A DNA stretch of 6,589 bases from Nitrospirota bacterium (lineage in GTDB: Bacteria; Nitrospinota; Nitrospinia; Nitrospinales; VA-1): the NCBI GenBank assembly GCA_003235465.1, contig QJWD01000268.1, forward strand, positions 1 through 6,589, in the 5' to 3' direction. This document shows, in pieces, positions 5,119 through 6,589 of this stretch. The translations under genes were made by a program, and so were the position numbers. Below the pieces are notes generated by a model. That model ran no database searches. It was not told the DNA's origin and saw nothing but the letters and a program-made list of their open reading frames with translations. Within the stretch, counting starts at the first letter, position 1. Every line of letters starts with the position of its first letter.

Positions 5119-6589
5119 ATGGACCCGGAAAAAGTGAATTATCACTACACCGACGACCTGCCCACGAAGCCCCTGTGGCCGGGGGCCAGGGTTCTGGTGA
5201 CGGGGGCGAGCGGCTACGTGGCGCACCGGCTGATTCCCGAGCTTGTGCATCGCGGCTACACCGTCCGCTGCATGTTCCGCAACCGAAGCTGCCCGCCGCT
5301 TCTAAGCCACCCGCAGATCGAAACCGTGTACGCCGATTGCCTGAGCGAGGCCGACCTCGCCCGCGTGATGGCGGGCGTCGATGCGGCGTATTACCTCATC
5401 CACAGCATGCGCAGGAAGAAGGAATCGTTCGTCGAGACGGACAAGCAGGCCGCCCGCCTGTTCCGCGACGCGGCGCGGGCGGCGGGGGTCAAGCGCATCG
5501 TTTACCTCGGCGGCCTGGGTGAAACCGTCGAGCAATTGTCCTCCCATCTCAAGAGCCGCATGGAGGTGGGCAGCATCCTCTCCCAGGGGACGGTGCCCGT
5601 CATCCGGCTGCGCGCCGCGATCATCATCGGCACCGGCAGCGCTTCCTACGAACTCCTGAAGTCGCTGATCCTGCATAACCGCTGGGTGCCGTTTCTCGCC
5701 CAGTTCAACTCGCGCTGCCAGCCGGTGGCCATCCGCGATGTGATCAAGTACCTGGTCGGCGTCCTGGAGCTGCCGGGCCTCACGACGCGGGCCTACCACA
5801 TCGGCGGGCAGGACGTGATGACCTACAAGGAGCTGATCCGCAAATTCGCCAACATCCTCGGCCGCAAAATCACCTTCTTCGATGTGTCCTGGCTGCCGCT
5901 GCCGGTGGAGCTGCTTTGCCGGGTCTACGCGTACTGGCTGCACCTGTTTATTTCCGTTCCGGTCAACATCACCGCGCTTCTGCTAAGCAGCCTGCGCAAC
6001 GACGTCGTGTGCACCGAGAACGACATCCGCAAGCTGCTTCCCTTCGCGCCGCTGGATTTCGAGACGGCGATCCACTGGGCGCAGGAGAAGGAGCAGCAGT
6101 CGCGGGTGTTTTCCCACTGGGCCAACGTGCCGCCGGACAAGATGAGCGACTGGATGCCGCTTTGCGAGTTCGAAGCGGCGGAGTTCAAGGTCGACGAGCA
6201 CAGCATCGACATTCCCGCCTCTCCCGGTCATGTGTTTCCCGTCATCTGCCGGGTGGGGGGGCGGCACGGCTGGGTGCACGCCAACCTGCTGTGGCAGATT
6301 CGCGGCTGGCTGGACCGCGCCATCGGCGGCGTCGGCCTGAACCGCGGCCGGCGGGACGACAACAACCTGCGGGTGGGCGACGCGGTGGATTTCTGGCGGG
6401 TGGAAAAGCTGCTGCCCGACCGCGAGCTGCTCCTTAGGGCCGAGATGATCTCCCCCGGCCTCTCGTGGCTGCAGTTCGAGCTCGAGCCCAGGGGGGAGAA
6501 CCTGACCCGGCTGATTCTAAGAGCGCACTTCATCCCCAAGCCGTTCTGGGGCGACCTGTACTGGTTGAGCCTGCTGAAATTTCACGATT
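5119..6589 (+). CDS. Atypical SDR NAD(P)-binding protein with DUF2867 (3' end cut)
   Basis: The frame runs 490 codons from ATG 5119 to the window edge without a stop. Residues 24-45 form the Rossmann first strand and nucleotide loop, VLVTGASGYVAHRL, with the GXXGXXA pattern (Gly29, Gly32, Ala35). AYYLIHSM (90-97), RIVYLGGLG (126-134) and CQPVAIRDVIKYLVG (200-214) are hallmarks of the YbjT-like atypical SDR group. The usual SDR YXXXK pair is not obvious. From about residue 345 a DUF2867 domain begins, with GWVHANLLWQIRGWLDR (384-400), GLNRGRRD and the C-terminal FWGDLYWLSLLKFHD. Judging by homologues recalled, only about 10-25 residues are missing. A hydrophobic stretch near 258-290 could contact the membrane. 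The start has no Shine-Dalgarno, but a -10 lies seven bases upstream, so it may be leaderless. The substrate is unknown; this type is generally annotated as an uncharacterised oxidoreductase. Confidence 0.93.
   Translation, partial: MDPEKVNYHYTDDLPTKPLWPGARVLVTGASGYVAHRLIPELVHRGYTVRCMFRNRSCPPLLSHPQIETVYADCLSEADLARVMAGVDAAYYLIHSMRRKKESFVETDKQAARLFRDAARAAGVKRIVYLGGLGETVEQLSSHLKSRMEVGSILSQGTVPVIRLRAAIIIGTGSASYELLKSLILHNRWVPFLAQFNSRCQPVAIRDVIKYLVGVLELPGLTTRAYHIGGQDVMTYKELIRKFANILGRKITFFDVSWLPLPVELLCRVYAYWLHLFISVPVNITALLLSSLRNDVVCTENDIRKLLPFAPLDFETAIHWAQEKEQQSRVFSHWANVPPDKMSDWMPLCEFEAAEFKVDEHSIDIPASPGHVFPVICRVGGRHGWVHANLLWQIRGWLDRAIGGVGLNRGRRDDNNLRVGDAVDFWRVEKLLPDRELLLRAEMISPGLSWLQFELEPRGENLTRLILRAHFIPKPFWGDLYWLSLLKFHD

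Overview
This is a GC-rich bacterial window of mostly single-domain, chromosomal-type genes. There are no transposases, CRISPR arrays, tRNAs or rRNAs. The base composition and gene set point to an unplaced, probably Gram-negative, high-GC bacterium. Several genes lack a Shine-Dalgarno (SD) sequence and instead have a -10-like hexamer 6-7 nt before their ATG, so leaderless translation may be common here. Other genes have a good SD, so both modes appear to coexist. I cannot name the taxon.

Layout, left to right. (1) At 1-81 on the minus strand is the 5' end of an unrecognised gene that leaves the window, with a strong SD. (2) At 218-1810 on the minus strand is a 530-residue pentapeptide-repeat protein: a very acidic N-terminal region followed by 84 pentads in unbroken register. 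(3) At 1811-2148 is a divergent intergenic region with a perfect TATAAT wrapped in dyad symmetry, a possible 22-codon leaderless ORF and a 22-bp interrupted palindrome. (4) At 2149-2511 on the plus strand is a small DCC-family (DUF393) thioredoxin-like protein with a CPFC motif. It converges, 13 nt apart, with (5) a minus-strand 197-residue membrane protein at 2525-3118, whose 3+1+3 helix layout and internal duplication resemble SWEET/PQ-loop transporters. An 11-codon upstream ORF overlaps its start codon. (6) A second divergent region, 3119-3277, leads into (7) a complete glutaminase (3278-4192, plus), followed 10 nt later by (8) an XRE-type HTH fused to a metallo-beta-lactamase (MBL) fold hydrolase (4203-5045, plus), probably in the same operon. 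(9) From 5119 to the right edge is an NAD(P)-binding atypical-SDR protein with a C-terminal DUF2867 domain, cut by the window end just before its expected C-terminus.

No shared pathway links all the genes. The clearest unit is glutaminase plus HTH-MBL hydrolase. The most unusual items are the very long uninterrupted pentapeptide solenoid with its acidic tail, the HTH-MBL fusion beside glutaminase, the SWEET-like membrane protein with a coupled leader ORF, and the repeated '-10 then ATG' start arrangement. I see no convincing new multi-gene system such as defence, conflict or secretion.
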